From Sphingomonas lycopersici (GTDB lineage: Bacteria; Pseudomonadota; Alphaproteobacteria; Sphingomonadales; Sphingomonadaceae), in NCBI RefSeq assembly GCF_026130605.1, contig NZ_JANFAU010000004.1, positions 62,001 to 126,000 on the forward strand: DNA of 64,000 nucleotides, given 5' to 3'. Numbering within the stretch: position 1 is the first letter of the stretch; each line of letters begins with the position of its first letter. Positions 56,224 to 64,000 of the stretch are shown here, one piece after another. The translations under genes and the position numbers were made by a program. The notes below the pieces were generated by a model. It saw nothing but the letters and a program-made list of their open reading frames with translations, was not told the DNA's origin and did no database searches.

Positions 56224-57597
56224 ATGCCGATCCCATCGCTCCTCACCGGCCTGCGACATTTCCTCTCCCGGCTCCGCCGCCAGCGGTCCGGCAATGTGAT
56301 GATGCTGTTCGCGCTGGCGGCGATCCCGATGGCCTTCGCCACCGGCATGGGTGTGGACTATGCGCGGGCGGCCAGGCTTCGCACCAAGATGAACGCGCTG
56401 GCCGACGCCGCCGCGCTCGCCGGCGTCACCGCAACGATGATGAACAAGGACCAGACGACCGCGGTACAGACCGCGACCGACATGTTCAATTCGCAAGCGG
56501 CGCTGCTCAGCGGCGTGATCTATAATCCCGCGACATTGTCCGTCGTCCCCTCGCAACCCAACGGCCCCGGCTCGCGCACGATAACGGTGACTTATTCCGC
56601 GCAGTCGCAGAATGTGTTCGGCGGTATTCTCGGCATGGCGACGATCGCGATCGGCGGATCGTCCAGCGCGAACAACATGACCGCGCCGAACATCGATTTC
56701 TACATGCTGCTCGATACGTCGCCGTCGATGCTGTTGCCGGCGACTTCCGCCGGGCTAAGCTCGATGGTTGCCGCGACCAACGGCTGCGCTTTCGCCTGCC
56801 ACCAGACCAACCTGACCTACGGCAGCAACAACACCGAGCTAGTGTGCGATAGCAGGAACAAAAATTGCAAGGATTTCTATACCGTTGCCGTGAACAACGG
56901 CATCGTCTTGCGAACCGATCTGCTCCACACCGCCGTTTCCAACCTGACCGATCTCGCGACGAGCACGTCATCGACCAACAAAGCGCAATATCGGATGGGG
57001 CTGTTTTCCTTCGACAAGACCTTCAAGCAATTATGGCCGACCACCGTATCACTGCCCAACGTCGATGCCAGCTTGTCCACCGTCAAGACGCATGTGACCG
57101 ATGCAAAGATTCTGGTCTATTGTCAGAACAATTATTACCAGTGCAGCACTAACGACAACGACACCGCCACCAATTTCACCGCCGCGTTCAGCGGAATTCT
57201 CGGGGCGATGCCGCTCAAGGCCGGCAACGGAACCAATTACAACAATGACACGCCCCAGGCGGTAATGTTCCTGATTACCGACGGCATGTGGGACGAAAAG
57301 CGACCCGGCGGCCCCCCGGAGGGCCCGATTTCGACCGCTTCGTGCACCGCAATCAAGAATCGCGGTATCCGCATCGCGGTTCTCTACACCGAATATCTGC
57401 CCGATTCCGCGAGCGACGACTGGTCAAAGACCAATGTGAAGGCGCCGTATCTGTCGCCGGTCGACAAGATCAGCCCCCCGCTGCAGCAGTGCGCCTCCCC
57501 CGGCCTCTACTCCAAAGTGACGACTGACGGCGACATCTCCGGTGCGCTCGCACAATTGTTCCAGACCGCCGTCGCCACCGCCCGCCTGACCAACTGA
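56224..57597 (+). CDS. TadG-like protein with von Willebrand factor A domain
   Basis: 457 residues. The N-terminal TadG segment (RQRSGNVMMLFALAAIPMAF) and conserved ARAARLRTKMNALADAAALA are followed by a VWA domain. The MIDAS metal site begins DFYMLLDTSPSMLLPATSA (Asp-x-Ser-x-Ser) with a later Asp in VMFLITDGMWDEKRPGG. Cysteines in CAFACHQTN, LVCDSRNKNC, VYCQNNYYQC and PLQQCAS may form disulfides outside the membrane. TadG proteins anchor or regulate Flp pili. No cpaA-F or flp gene is in the window, so the pilus motor must be encoded elsewhere. Confidence 0.85.
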   Translation: MPIPSLLTGLRHFLSRLRRQRSGNVMMLFALAAIPMAFATGMGVDYARAARLRTKMNALADAAALAGVTATMMNKDQTTAVQTATDMFNSQAALLSGVIYNPATLSVVPSQPNGPGSRTITVTYSAQSQNVFGGILGMATIAIGGSSSANNMTAPNIDFYMLLDTSPSMLLPATSAGLSSMVAATNGCAFACHQTNLTYGSNNTELVCDSRNKNCKDFYTVAVNNGIVLRTDLLHTAVSNLTDLATSTSSTNKAQYRMGLFSFDKTFKQLWPTTVSLPNVDASLSTVKTHVTDAKILVYCQNNYYQCSTNDNDTATNFTAAFSGILGAMPLKAGNGTNYNNDTPQAVMFLITDGMWDEKRPGGPPEGPISTASCTAIKNRGIRIAVLYTEYLPDSASDDWSKTNVKAPYLSPVDKISPPLQQCASPGLYSKVTTDGDISGALAQLFQTAVATARLTN

Positions 57598-57598
57598 C

Positions 57599-57634
57599 GA
57601 AAAAAGCCGGCGGCGTCGCGATGACGCCGCCGGC
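57599..57634 (-). terminator. Intrinsic terminator of the pdhA-pdhB transcript
   Basis: GCCGGCGGCGTC (57606-57617) and GACGCCGCCGGC (57623-57634) form a 12-bp stem; read on the minus strand it is followed by TTTTTT (57605-57600). It lies between the convergent pdhB and TadG-like genes and may also stop rightward transcription. Confidence 0.8.
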
Positions 57635-57661
57635 CTCTGACGCCGTGCAGGCCACTCCGCC

Positions 57662-59077
57662 TTACTGGCGGTATGTCACCTTCTTCACCGCCGCGATGAT
57701 CTTGTCGGCGGAGATCAGCGCAAGCTTTTCGAGGTTCGCCGCATAAGGCAGCGGGACATCCTCGTTGCACACGCGGACCACCGGGGCGTCGAGGTCGTCG
57801 AACCCCTCCTCCATGCAGATCGCGATGATCTCGCTGGCGATCGAGCAGGTCGGCCAGCCTTCCTCCGCCACCACCAGCCGGTTGGTCTTGGCGAGCGACG
57901 CCAGCACCGTCTGCTTGTCGAGCGGACGCAGGGTGCGCAGGTCGATCACCTCGGCGTCCACGCCTTCCTCGGCCAGCCGGTCGGCGGCTTCGAGCGCGAG
58001 CCCGACGCCGATCGAATAGCTGACGATCGTGACGTCCTTGCCCTCGCGCATGATCCGCGCCTTGCCGATCGGGAGCACCCAATCGTCGAGCTTGGGCACC
58101 TCGAAGGTGCGGCCGTAGAGCAGCTCGTTCTCGAGGAACACCACCGGGTCCTGCGATCGGATCGCCGCCTTGAGCAGCCCCTTGGCGTCCGACGCGTCAT
58201 AAGGCGCGATGACGATCAGCCCGGGGACGCTGGCGTACCACGGCCCGTAATTCTGGCTGTGCTGCGCCGCGACGCGGCTCGCCGCGCCGTTGGGGCCGCG
58301 GAAGACGATCGGGCAACGCATCTGGCCGCCCGACATGTAATTGGTCTTGGCTGCCGAATTGACGATGTGATCGATCGCCTGCATCGCGAAGTTGAACGTC
58401 ATGAACTCGACGATCGGCTTCAGCCCGCCCATCGCCGCGCCGGTGCCGACCCCGGCGAAGCCATATTCGGTGATCGGCGTGTCGATCACGCGGCGGTCGC
58501 CGAATTCGTCGAGCAGCCCCTGGGTGACCTTGTACGCGCCCTGATATTGCGCGACTTCCTCGCCCATCACGAACACGCGGTCGTCGGCGCGCATTTCCTC
58601 GGCCATCGCGTCGCGCAGCGCCTCGCGCAGCGTCAACTTGACCATCTCGGTGCCCGCCGGGATTTCGGGATCGCGCACCTCGGCGTCATGCTTCGCCGCC
58701 TCGAACATCTGGCGCGCGCCGGTCTCGACCTTGTGCGGCACCGGCGTGCCGCTTTCCGCGGCCTGCTCCTGCACCTCGGGCTTTTCGGCGCGGGTGACGG
58801 GCTCGGGCTTCGGCGAAGCGGCGGAAGCGTCCTCCCCCTCCTCGGCGATGCGCATGATCACTTCGCCCACCTTCACCGCGTCGGTCCCCTCGGGGATCAG
58901 GATCGCGGCGACGGTGCCTTCATCGACCGCCTCGAATTCCATCGTCGCCTTGTCGGTTTCGATCTCGGCGAGGATGTCGCCCGATTTCACCGTGTCGCCT
59001 TCCTTGACGAGCCATTTGGCGAGCGTGCCTTCCTCCATCGTGGGGGACAGCGCCGGCATTTTGATGTCGATCGCCAT
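57662..59077 (-). CDS. pdhB: Pyruvate dehydrogenase E1 component, beta subunit, with N-terminal lipoyl domain
   Basis: 471 residues. Residues 1-78 are a lipoyl domain ([20 protein letters not shown]), with Lys43 in [18 protein letters not shown] as the lipoylation site. An Ala/Pro/Glu linker (80-135) leads to the E1-beta part ([60 protein letters not shown]). The extra lipoyl domain on E1 beta is typical of Alphaproteobacteria. With E1 alpha it decarboxylates pyruvate and passes the acetyl group to lipoyl groups. Starts one base after the pdhA stop. E2 and E3 genes are not in the window. Confidence 0.95.
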   Translation of the reverse strand: MAIDIKMPALSPTMEEGTLAKWLVKEGDTVKSGDILAEIETDKATMEFEAVDEGTVAAILIPEGTDAVKVGEVIMRIAEEGEDASAASPKPEPVTRAEKPEVQEQAAESGTPVPHKVETGARQMFEAAKHDAEVRDPEIPAGTEMVKLTLREALRDAMAEEMRADDRVFVMGEEVAQYQGAYKVTQGLLDEFGDRRVIDTPITEYGFAGVGTGAAMGGLKPIVEFMTFNFAMQAIDHIVNSAAKTNYMSGGQMRCPIVFRGPNGAASRVAAQHSQNYGPWYASVPGLIVIAPYDASDAKGLLKAAIRSQDPVVFLENELLYGRTFEVPKLDDWVLPIGKARIMREGKDVTIVSYSIGVGLALEAADRLAEEGVDAEVIDLRTLRPLDKQTVLASLAKTNRLVVAEEGWPTCSIASEIIAICMEEGFDDLDAPVVRVCNEDVPLPYAANLEKLALISADKIIAAVKKVTYRQ

Positions 59078-59078
59078 C

Positions 59079-60134
59079 TCAATAAGTCTCCACCAGCACG
59101 TCGGTATACAGCTCCTGCGGTTCGGGTTCGGGGGTGTTCTCCGCGAAATCGGCCGATTCGTTGACCTGGCGGCGGATTTCCGCCTCGACCGCCTTCAGTT
59201 CGTCTTCCTTGACGCCCTCGGCCTCGAGCAATTTCTTGACGTGCTCGATCGGGTCGGACTTGTCGCGCACCGACTGGACTTCCTCGCGGCTGCGATATTT
59301 CGCCGGGTCGGACATCGAATGGCCGCGATAGCGATAGGTCTTCATCTCGAGGATGATCGGCCCCTTGCCCGCACGCACCCACGCAAGCGCTTCCTCCGCC
59401 GCGCCGCGCGCCGCCAGCACGTCCATCCCGTCGACCTGCAGCCCGGGAATGCGGAAGCTCTCGCCGCGGCGATAAAGCTGGTCTTCGGACGACGCCCGGT
59501 TGACCGAGGTGCCCATCGCGTACTGGTTGTTCTCGATCACGAAGATCACCGGCAGCTTCCACAGCTCGGCCATGTTGAACGCTTCGTAGACCTGGCCCTG
59601 ATTGGCCGCGCCGTCACCGAAATAGGCGAGGCACACCCCGCCGTCGCCGGAATATTTGTGCGCAAAGCCGAGCCCCGCGCCCAGCGACACCTGCGCGCCG
59701 ACGATGCCGTGGCCGCCGTAGAATTTATGCTCGACGCTGAACATGTGCATCGAGCCGCCCTTGCCCTTGGAGATGCCGGCGGCGCGCCCGGTCAGCTCGG
59801 CCATCACGTCCTTTGGCGGGATGCCGCACAACAGCATGTGCCCGTGATCGCGATAGCCGGTGATCACGCTGTCTTTCTCGGTCAGCGCGGATTGCAACCC
59901 GACCGCGACCGCTTCCTGCCCGATATAGAGGTGGCAGAAGCCACCGATGAGCCCGAGGCCGTAAAGCTGCCCGGCCTTCTCCTCGAAGCGGCGGATCAGC
60001 AGCATGTCGTGATAGAATTTGAGCAGCTCCTCCTTCGACGCCGTGTAGAGCTGCGGCTCGGCCGGTCGCTCGCGATTGGGCGTCGGCGGGGGTGCGGTTT
60101 TGGTTCGTGCGTTCCGCGCTGGGGCTTTTGCCAC
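59079..60134 (-). CDS. pdhA: Pyruvate dehydrogenase E1 component, alpha subunit
   Basis: 351 residues. The thiamine-diphosphate motif is [20 protein letters not shown] with the pairing [17 protein letters not shown]. Other signatures are [36 protein letters not shown] and the phosphorylation-loop-like [17 protein letters not shown]. The basic Pro/Ala N-terminus ([20 protein letters not shown]) is an extension seen in related proteins and may hold it to the complex. GTG start at 60134 is followed by the pdhB gene with one base between. Confidence 0.95.
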   Translation of the reverse strand: MAKAPARNARTKTAPPPTPNRERPAEPQLYTASKEELLKFYHDMLLIRRFEEKAGQLYGLGLIGGFCHLYIGQEAVAVGLQSALTEKDSVITGYRDHGHMLLCGIPPKDVMAELTGRAAGISKGKGGSMHMFSVEHKFYGGHGIVGAQVSLGAGLGFAHKYSGDGGVCLAYFGDGAANQGQVYEAFNMAELWKLPVIFVIENNQYAMGTSVNRASSEDQLYRRGESFRIPGLQVDGMDVLAARGAAEEALAWVRAGKGPIILEMKTYRYRGHSMSDPAKYRSREEVQSVRDKSDPIEHVKKLLEAEGVKEDELKAVEAEIRRQVNESADFAENTPEPEPQELYTDVLVETY

Positions 60135-60248
60135 GTCTGGAAAGACCTCGTATTCCGTAGGGAGAACCCCGCCTATAGTCTCCCAGCGGCGCGGCGCGCA
60201 ATCCGCGGAGTGGCAAACTGACGAGGATCAGTGCTCAGTAACATTTGT

Positions 60249-60300
60249 GTCCCCGCGAAGGCGGGGACCCAGTCTGGCTCCCGCCTTCGCGGGAGCGCAA
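60249..60300. repeat. Palindromic intergenic element, family B
   Basis: GTCCCCGCGAAGGCGGGGAC is a hairpin by itself, followed by CTCCCGCCTTCGCGGGAG, a second. Same plan as at 1268-1318 and 45430-45519. It lies in the gap between divergent pdhA and the MFS gene. Confidence 0.75.
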
Positions 60301-60401
60301 GCGGCGCCAGCGGCCGACCAGAGCGGCGATAGGCCAGCTATCGTCGACCGGACGACAAGCGGCGTTGCAGCGCGCTTCATCCTCCCCTAACCGGCGGAAA
60401 G

Positions 60402-61682
60402 ATGGACCAGCCGATCCACCCCTTACGCATCGCCAATTTCCGCGCCTATTGGGGCTCGCGGCTGGCGGGAACGATCGGGACGACCGCGCAAGGCATCATC
60501 ATCGGCTGGCAGGTGTACAGCATCGCCCGCCAGACGATGGACATCAAACAGGCCGCCTTTCTGCTCGGGATGATCGGCCTCGCGCAGTTCCTGCCGCTGT
60601 TTCTCCTCACCCCGTTCGTCGGGCTGGCGGCGGATTCGTTCGATCGGCGCTGGATCGTCCGCATCACCACCTCGCTGCTGGTCCTGATCGCCGCGATGCT
60701 CGGCGTGCTGACCTGGGCCGGGATGCTCGGGCTGCCGGCGCTGTTCGGCGCGGCGGTGCTGGTGGGGACGGCGCGCGCCTTTTCCGGCCCCGCTTATTCG
60801 GCGCTCGCCCCCAATCTCGTGCCGCGCGACAGCCTGCCGACCGCGATCGCGCTGTCGTCGATCGCGTGGCAGGTGGGGACGATCGCCGGGCCGAGCCTCG
60901 GCGGGCTGCTCTATGCGATCCACCCCGAGACCGCTTATGCCGCGGTCGCCGGGTTGCACCTCGTCGCGCTGATCGGCATCTTCCTGATCGGGCGCGTGCC
61001 GCAGCCGCTGGCCGAGAGCGACCGCCACCCGATCGCGCGCATTCTCGACGGCTTCGCTTATGTGAAGCGCAACCGGCTGGTGCAGGCGACGATCACGCTC
61101 GATCTGTTCGTCGTGTTGCTGGCAGGCGCGACCGCATTGCTGCCGGTCTACGCGCGTGACATCCTCCACGTCGGCGCGAGCGGGCTCGGCGTGCTCGCCG
61201 CCGGGATGGGGATCGGCGCCGCGGCGACCGCCTTGTGGTTCTCGATCCGCCCGATGCGCCACAATGTCGGGGTGAAGATGCTCGCCGCGGTGATCGTCTT
61301 CGCGTTTGCGATCCTCGTTTTCGGGCTGTCGACCAGCTTTCCGCTCAGCCTCGCCGCGCTGATCGTCGCGGGCGGGGCGGATATGGTATCGGTCTATATC
61401 CGCAGTTCGCTGATCCAGCTCCACACCCCCGATGCGATGCGCGGGCGGGTCGGCGCGGTCAGCCAGCTCACCATTTCCGCGTCGAACGAGCTCGGCGAGG
61501 CCGAAAGCGGGCTGATGGCATCGATGCTCGGCCCTGTCGGCGCGGTGACGGTCGGCGGCGTCGCCGCGATTGTCATCACCCTGTTATGGGCGCGGCTCTA
61601 TCCCGAGCTGAAGCTTGCAAAGACGTTCGATCCGCCCGAAATCCCCGCAACGACCCCGCAATACGGAGTAGCGCAGCCATGA
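60402..61682 (+). CDS. Major facilitator superfamily transporter (MFS_3, EntS-like)
   Basis: 426 residues with about 12 hydrophobic helices. It begins [20 protein letters not shown], typical of MFS_3 exporters (enterobactin exporter EntS, macrolide MefA-like). The loop 2-3 motif is [15 protein letters not shown], and the second half has [20 protein letters not shown]. The substrate is unknown. Its stop overlaps the cysK ATG (ATGA), an unusual partner: it might export cysteine or a related compound or be only incidentally coupled. Confidence 0.85.
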   Translation: MDQPIHPLRIANFRAYWGSRLAGTIGTTAQGIIIGWQVYSIARQTMDIKQAAFLLGMIGLAQFLPLFLLTPFVGLAADSFDRRWIVRITTSLLVLIAAMLGVLTWAGMLGLPALFGAAVLVGTARAFSGPAYSALAPNLVPRDSLPTAIALSSIAWQVGTIAGPSLGGLLYAIHPETAYAAVAGLHLVALIGIFLIGRVPQPLAESDRHPIARILDGFAYVKRNRLVQATITLDLFVVLLAGATALLPVYARDILHVGASGLGVLAAGMGIGAAATALWFSIRPMRHNVGVKMLAAVIVFAFAILVFGLSTSFPLSLAALIVAGGADMVSVYIRSSLIQLHTPDAMRGRVGAVSQLTISASNELGEAESGLMASMLGPVGAVTVGGVAAIVITLLWARLYPELKLAKTFDPPEIPATTPQYGVAQP

Positions 61683-62599
61683 AGGCCAATACGATCCTCG
61701 AAACGATCGGCAACACCCCGCACGTCCGCATCCAGCGGCTGTTCCCCGATGCCGAGGTGTGGGTCAAATCGGAGCGCTCGAACCCCGGCGGGTCGATCAA
61801 GGACCGTATCGCGCTGAGCATGATCGAGGCGGCCGAGCGCGACGGGCTGCTCAAGCCCGGCGGGACGATCATCGAGCCGACCAGCGGCAACACCGGGATC
61901 GGGCTGGCGATGGTCGCGGCGGTGAAGGGCTACAAGCTGATCCTCGTCATGCCCGACAGCATGAGCATCGAGCGCCGCCGGCTGATGCTGGCCTATGGCG
62001 CGACCTTCGATCTCACCCCGCGCGAAAAGGGCATGAAGGGCGCGATCGAGCGCGCGCTCGAGCTGGTGCGCGAAACCGACGGCGCATGGATGCCGCAGCA
62101 GTTCGACAACCCCGCCAATATCGCGGTCCATGCGCGCACCACCGCGCAGGAAATCCTGACCGACTTCGCCGATACGCCGATCGACGTGATCATCACCGGG
62201 GTCGGCACCGGCGGGCATATCACCGGGGTGGCGGAGACGCTCAAGAAGACGTGGCCCGACCTCAAGGTCTATGCGGTCGAGCCGATCGCCTCGCCGGTGA
62301 TCAGCGGCGGCCAGCCGGGGCCGCACCCGATCCAGGGGATCGGCGCGGGGTTCATCCCGACCAATTTGCACACCCAGGCGATCGACGGCGCGATCACCGT
62401 GGAGGCCGAAGCCGCCAAGGAAATGGCACGCCGCGCCGCGCGCGAGGAAGGGCTGCTGGTCGGCATCTCCTCCGGCGCGACGCTCGCCGCGATCGCGCAG
62501 AAACTGCCCGAGCTGCCGGCCGGATCGCGGGTGCTCGGGTTTAATTATGACACCGGCGAGCGGTATCTGTCGGTGCCGGATTTCCTGCCCGAAGCCTGA
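61679..62599 (+). CDS. cysK: Cysteine synthase A (O-acetylserine sulfhydrylase)
   Basis: 306 residues, a pyridoxal-phosphate enzyme. The PLP lysine is in [20 protein letters not shown], the substrate loop in [20 protein letters not shown], the phosphate-binding loop in [20 protein letters not shown], and the C-terminal [14 protein letters not shown]. It makes cysteine from O-acetylserine and sulfide. ATG at 61679 overlaps the MFS stop. No cys regulon gene is nearby. Confidence 0.95.
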   Translation: MKANTILETIGNTPHVRIQRLFPDAEVWVKSERSNPGGSIKDRIALSMIEAAERDGLLKPGGTIIEPTSGNTGIGLAMVAAVKGYKLILVMPDSMSIERRRLMLAYGATFDLTPREKGMKGAIERALELVRETDGAWMPQQFDNPANIAVHARTTAQEILTDFADTPIDVIITGVGTGGHITGVAETLKKTWPDLKVYAVEPIASPVISGGQPGPHPIQGIGAGFIPTNLHTQAIDGAITVEAEAAKEMARRAAREEGLLVGISSGATLAAIAQKLPELPAGSRVLGFNYDTGERYLSVPDFLPEA

Positions 62600-62610
62600 C
62601 GGCATAAGCC

Positions 62611-62690
62611 GTCGCCCCAGTGAAAGCTGGGGTCTCGCGCGGCAGGGGCTCCGCTTGCGGCCTGCGATCCCAGCTTTCGCTGGGATGACG
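62611..62690. repeat. Palindromic element between cysK and the acyl-CoA dehydrogenase gene
   Basis: GTCGCCCCAGTGAAAGCTGG and CCAGCTTTCGCTGGGATGAC are arms of the same length and near-complementary, each also with its own small stem (CCCAGTGAAAGCTGGGG). It lies between convergent genes. Confidence 0.65.
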
Positions 62691-62740
62691 GGCGGTGACT
62701 CGCGGGGGCGGCACGTCGTTCGACGGTCCGCCCGGCGTCC

Positions 62741-64000
62741 TCACGCCGCCCGGAACATCTCCGGCGGCAGCGCCATCACCGCATCCGCGCCGCCCTCGAT
62801 CTGCCGCCGCAGCGAGCCCGCTTCGGGCAGCATCCGCTCGGCGAAGAAGCGCGCGGTGACGAGCTTGGCGTCGAGGAAGGCGGCATCGCCCTCGCCCGCC
62901 GCCTTGAGCTCGGCCGCCGCCTTGGCCATCCGCAGCCACATCAGCCCGACCGCGACCAGCCCGGTGAGGTGCATATAGGGCACCGCCCCCGCGCCGATAT
63001 TGTTGGGGTTGGCGATATTGCCCATGAACCACATCGTCGCGGCCTGCATCTCGCCCAGCGCTTTTTCGAGCCGGCCTGCGAAATCGGCGGTCGCCGCGTC
63101 GCCCTTCGCCGCCGCGCATTCGCCGGCAACCATCGCGAAGAACGCCTGCACCGCACGGCCGCCGTTCATCGCCAGCTTGCGCCCGACGAGGTCCATCGCC
63201 TGCACCCCGTTGGTGCCCTCGTAGATCATCGCGATCCGCGCATCGCGGACATATTGCTCCATCCCCCATTCCTGGATGTAGCCGTGTCCGCCATAGACCT
63301 GCTGCGCGTTGGTGGCGATCTCATAGCCCTTGTCGGTGCCGACGCCCTTGATCACCGGGGTGAGCAGCCCGATCAGGTCGCTCGCCGCCTGCCGCTCCTC
63401 CTCGGTCTCGGCATGATCCTCGAGATCGACCTGCAGCCCGCCCCACAGGCACAAGGCGCGCAGTCCCTCGGTCCACGCCTTGGCATGCATCAGCATCCGG
63501 CGCACATCGGGGTGGACGAACAGCACGTCGGCCTTTTCGGCCGGTTCGGCGGGGCCGGTCAGCGCGCGGCCCTGGCGCCGGTCGCCGGCATATTGGACGG
63601 CATTCTGATAGGCGGTCTCGCCCACCGCCAGCCCCTGCAGCCCGACCCCGAGCCGTGCCGCGTTCATCATGATGAACATCGCGGCGAGGCCCTTCATCTC
63701 CTCGCCGACCAGCCAGCCCTTGGCGCCGTCGTAATTCATCACGCAGGTGGCGTTGCCGTGAATGCCCATCTTATGCTCGATCGACCCGCACGACACCGCG
63801 TTGCGCTCGCCCAGCGAGCCATCGGCGTTGATGAGGATCTTGGGCACCACGAACAGCGAAATCCCCTTCGAGCTGTCCGGCGCGCCCGGCGTCTTGGCCA
63901 GCACGAGGTGGATGATGTTCTCGGTCAGGTCATGCTCGCCGGCCGAGATGAAGATCTTGGTGCCGGTGATGCTGTACGATCCGTCCGCCTGCGGCTCGGC
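62741..64000 (-). CDS. Acyl-CoA dehydrogenase with C-terminal extension (DmdC-like), partial: 5' end beyond window
   Basis: The last 419 residues of an acyl-CoA dehydrogenase. Visible at the window edge is the FAD-domain strand GSYSITGTKIFISAGEHDLT and ENIIHLVLAKTPGAPD. The active-site region lies in the helical domain, with AALNDLV-like IYEGTNGVQAMDLVGRKLAM. The extra C-terminal helical domain (KALGEMQAATMWFMGNIANP, PYMHLTGLVAVGLMWLRMAK) matches the Acyl-CoA_dh_C group used by 3-methylmercaptopropionyl-CoA dehydrogenase and long-chain enzymes. The substrate cannot be assigned. The open frame extends to position 64000. Confidence 0.9.
   Translation of the reverse strand, partial: AEPQADGSYSITGTKIFISAGEHDLTENIIHLVLAKTPGAPDSSKGISLFVVPKILINADGSLGERNAVSCGSIEHKMGIHGNATCVMNYDGAKGWLVGEEMKGLAAMFIMMNAARLGVGLQGLAVGETAYQNAVQYAGDRRQGRALTGPAEPAEKADVLFVHPDVRRMLMHAKAWTEGLRALCLWGGLQVDLEDHAETEEERQAASDLIGLLTPVIKGVGTDKGYEIATNAQQVYGGHGYIQEWGMEQYVRDARIAMIYEGTNGVQAMDLVGRKLAMNGGRAVQAFFAMVAGECAAAKGDAATADFAGRLEKALGEMQAATMWFMGNIANPNNIGAGAVPYMHLTGLVAVGLMWLRMAKAAAELKAAGEGDAAFLDAKLVTARFFAERMLPEAGSLRRQIEGGADAVMALPPEMFRAA

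Overview
The window looks like chromosomal DNA of a sphingomonad (Alphaproteobacteria, order Sphingomonadales). It is GC-rich and gene-dense. It carries a complete nuo operon followed by birA-coaX-rnj, pyruvate dehydrogenase with a lipoyl domain on the E1 beta subunit, a protocatechuate 4,5-cleavage (lig) cluster, large TonB-dependent receptors and Tad-type surface proteins. Palindromic elements of a few families sit in many of the gaps between genes. This assignment comes from gene content and order, not from a database search. I see no insertion sequence, prophage, plasmid gene or CRISPR array.

Layout. 1-5.0 kb: the start of a MarR regulator, divergent from hppD, then a Rieske protein, an alpha/beta hydrolase, an MDR oxidoreductase, tRNA-Ala(CGC) and an acyltransferase-3. 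5.5-12.4 kb: an exported amidohydrolase and an exported M14 carboxypeptidase, divergent from a TonB-dependent receptor; this is probably a peptide-use locus. 12.4-15.8 kb: a transmembrane regulator-like protein, an EAL-only phosphodiesterase and a decayed pseudogene. 15.8-25.3 kb: the lig cluster. ligI-ligU-ligK is divergent from a LysR regulator with two HTH domains, followed by an NAD(P)-dependent oxidoreductase, ligJ-ligA-ligB-ligC and an aldo/keto reductase. Together these genes would convert protocatechuate to pyruvate plus oxaloacetate.

25.4-44.2 kb: one long leftward operon, nuoA-B-C-D-E-F-(49-aa membrane ORF)-G-(clan AA aspartic protease)-H-I-J-K-L-M-N-birA-coaX-rnj-DUF1467. Most junctions overlap by 1-4 bases. 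A palindromic element sits between nuoJ and nuoI, and a Fur-like box lies in front of nuoA. 44.5-50.7 kb: housekeeping genes (inositol monophosphatase, efp, thiE, a STAS/SEC14 protein, a DsbA-like protein, DUF488, YhhN and trmFO). 50.7-55 kb: a second TonB-dependent receptor behind an unusually AT-rich region, an EF-hand protein and a squalene/phytoene synthase-like protein. 55-57.6 kb: three TadE/TadG-type genes. 57.6-64 kb: pdhA-pdhB, an MFS transporter overlapping cysK, and the 3' part of an acyl-CoA dehydrogenase gene cut by the window end.

The most unusual points are the two extra genes inside the nuo operon (one only 49 codons long), the apparent CTG start of birA, the tandem-HTH LysR regulator of the lig cluster, the regulator-like membrane protein with paired sites in front of it, and the palindromic elements, one of which interrupts the nuo operon.
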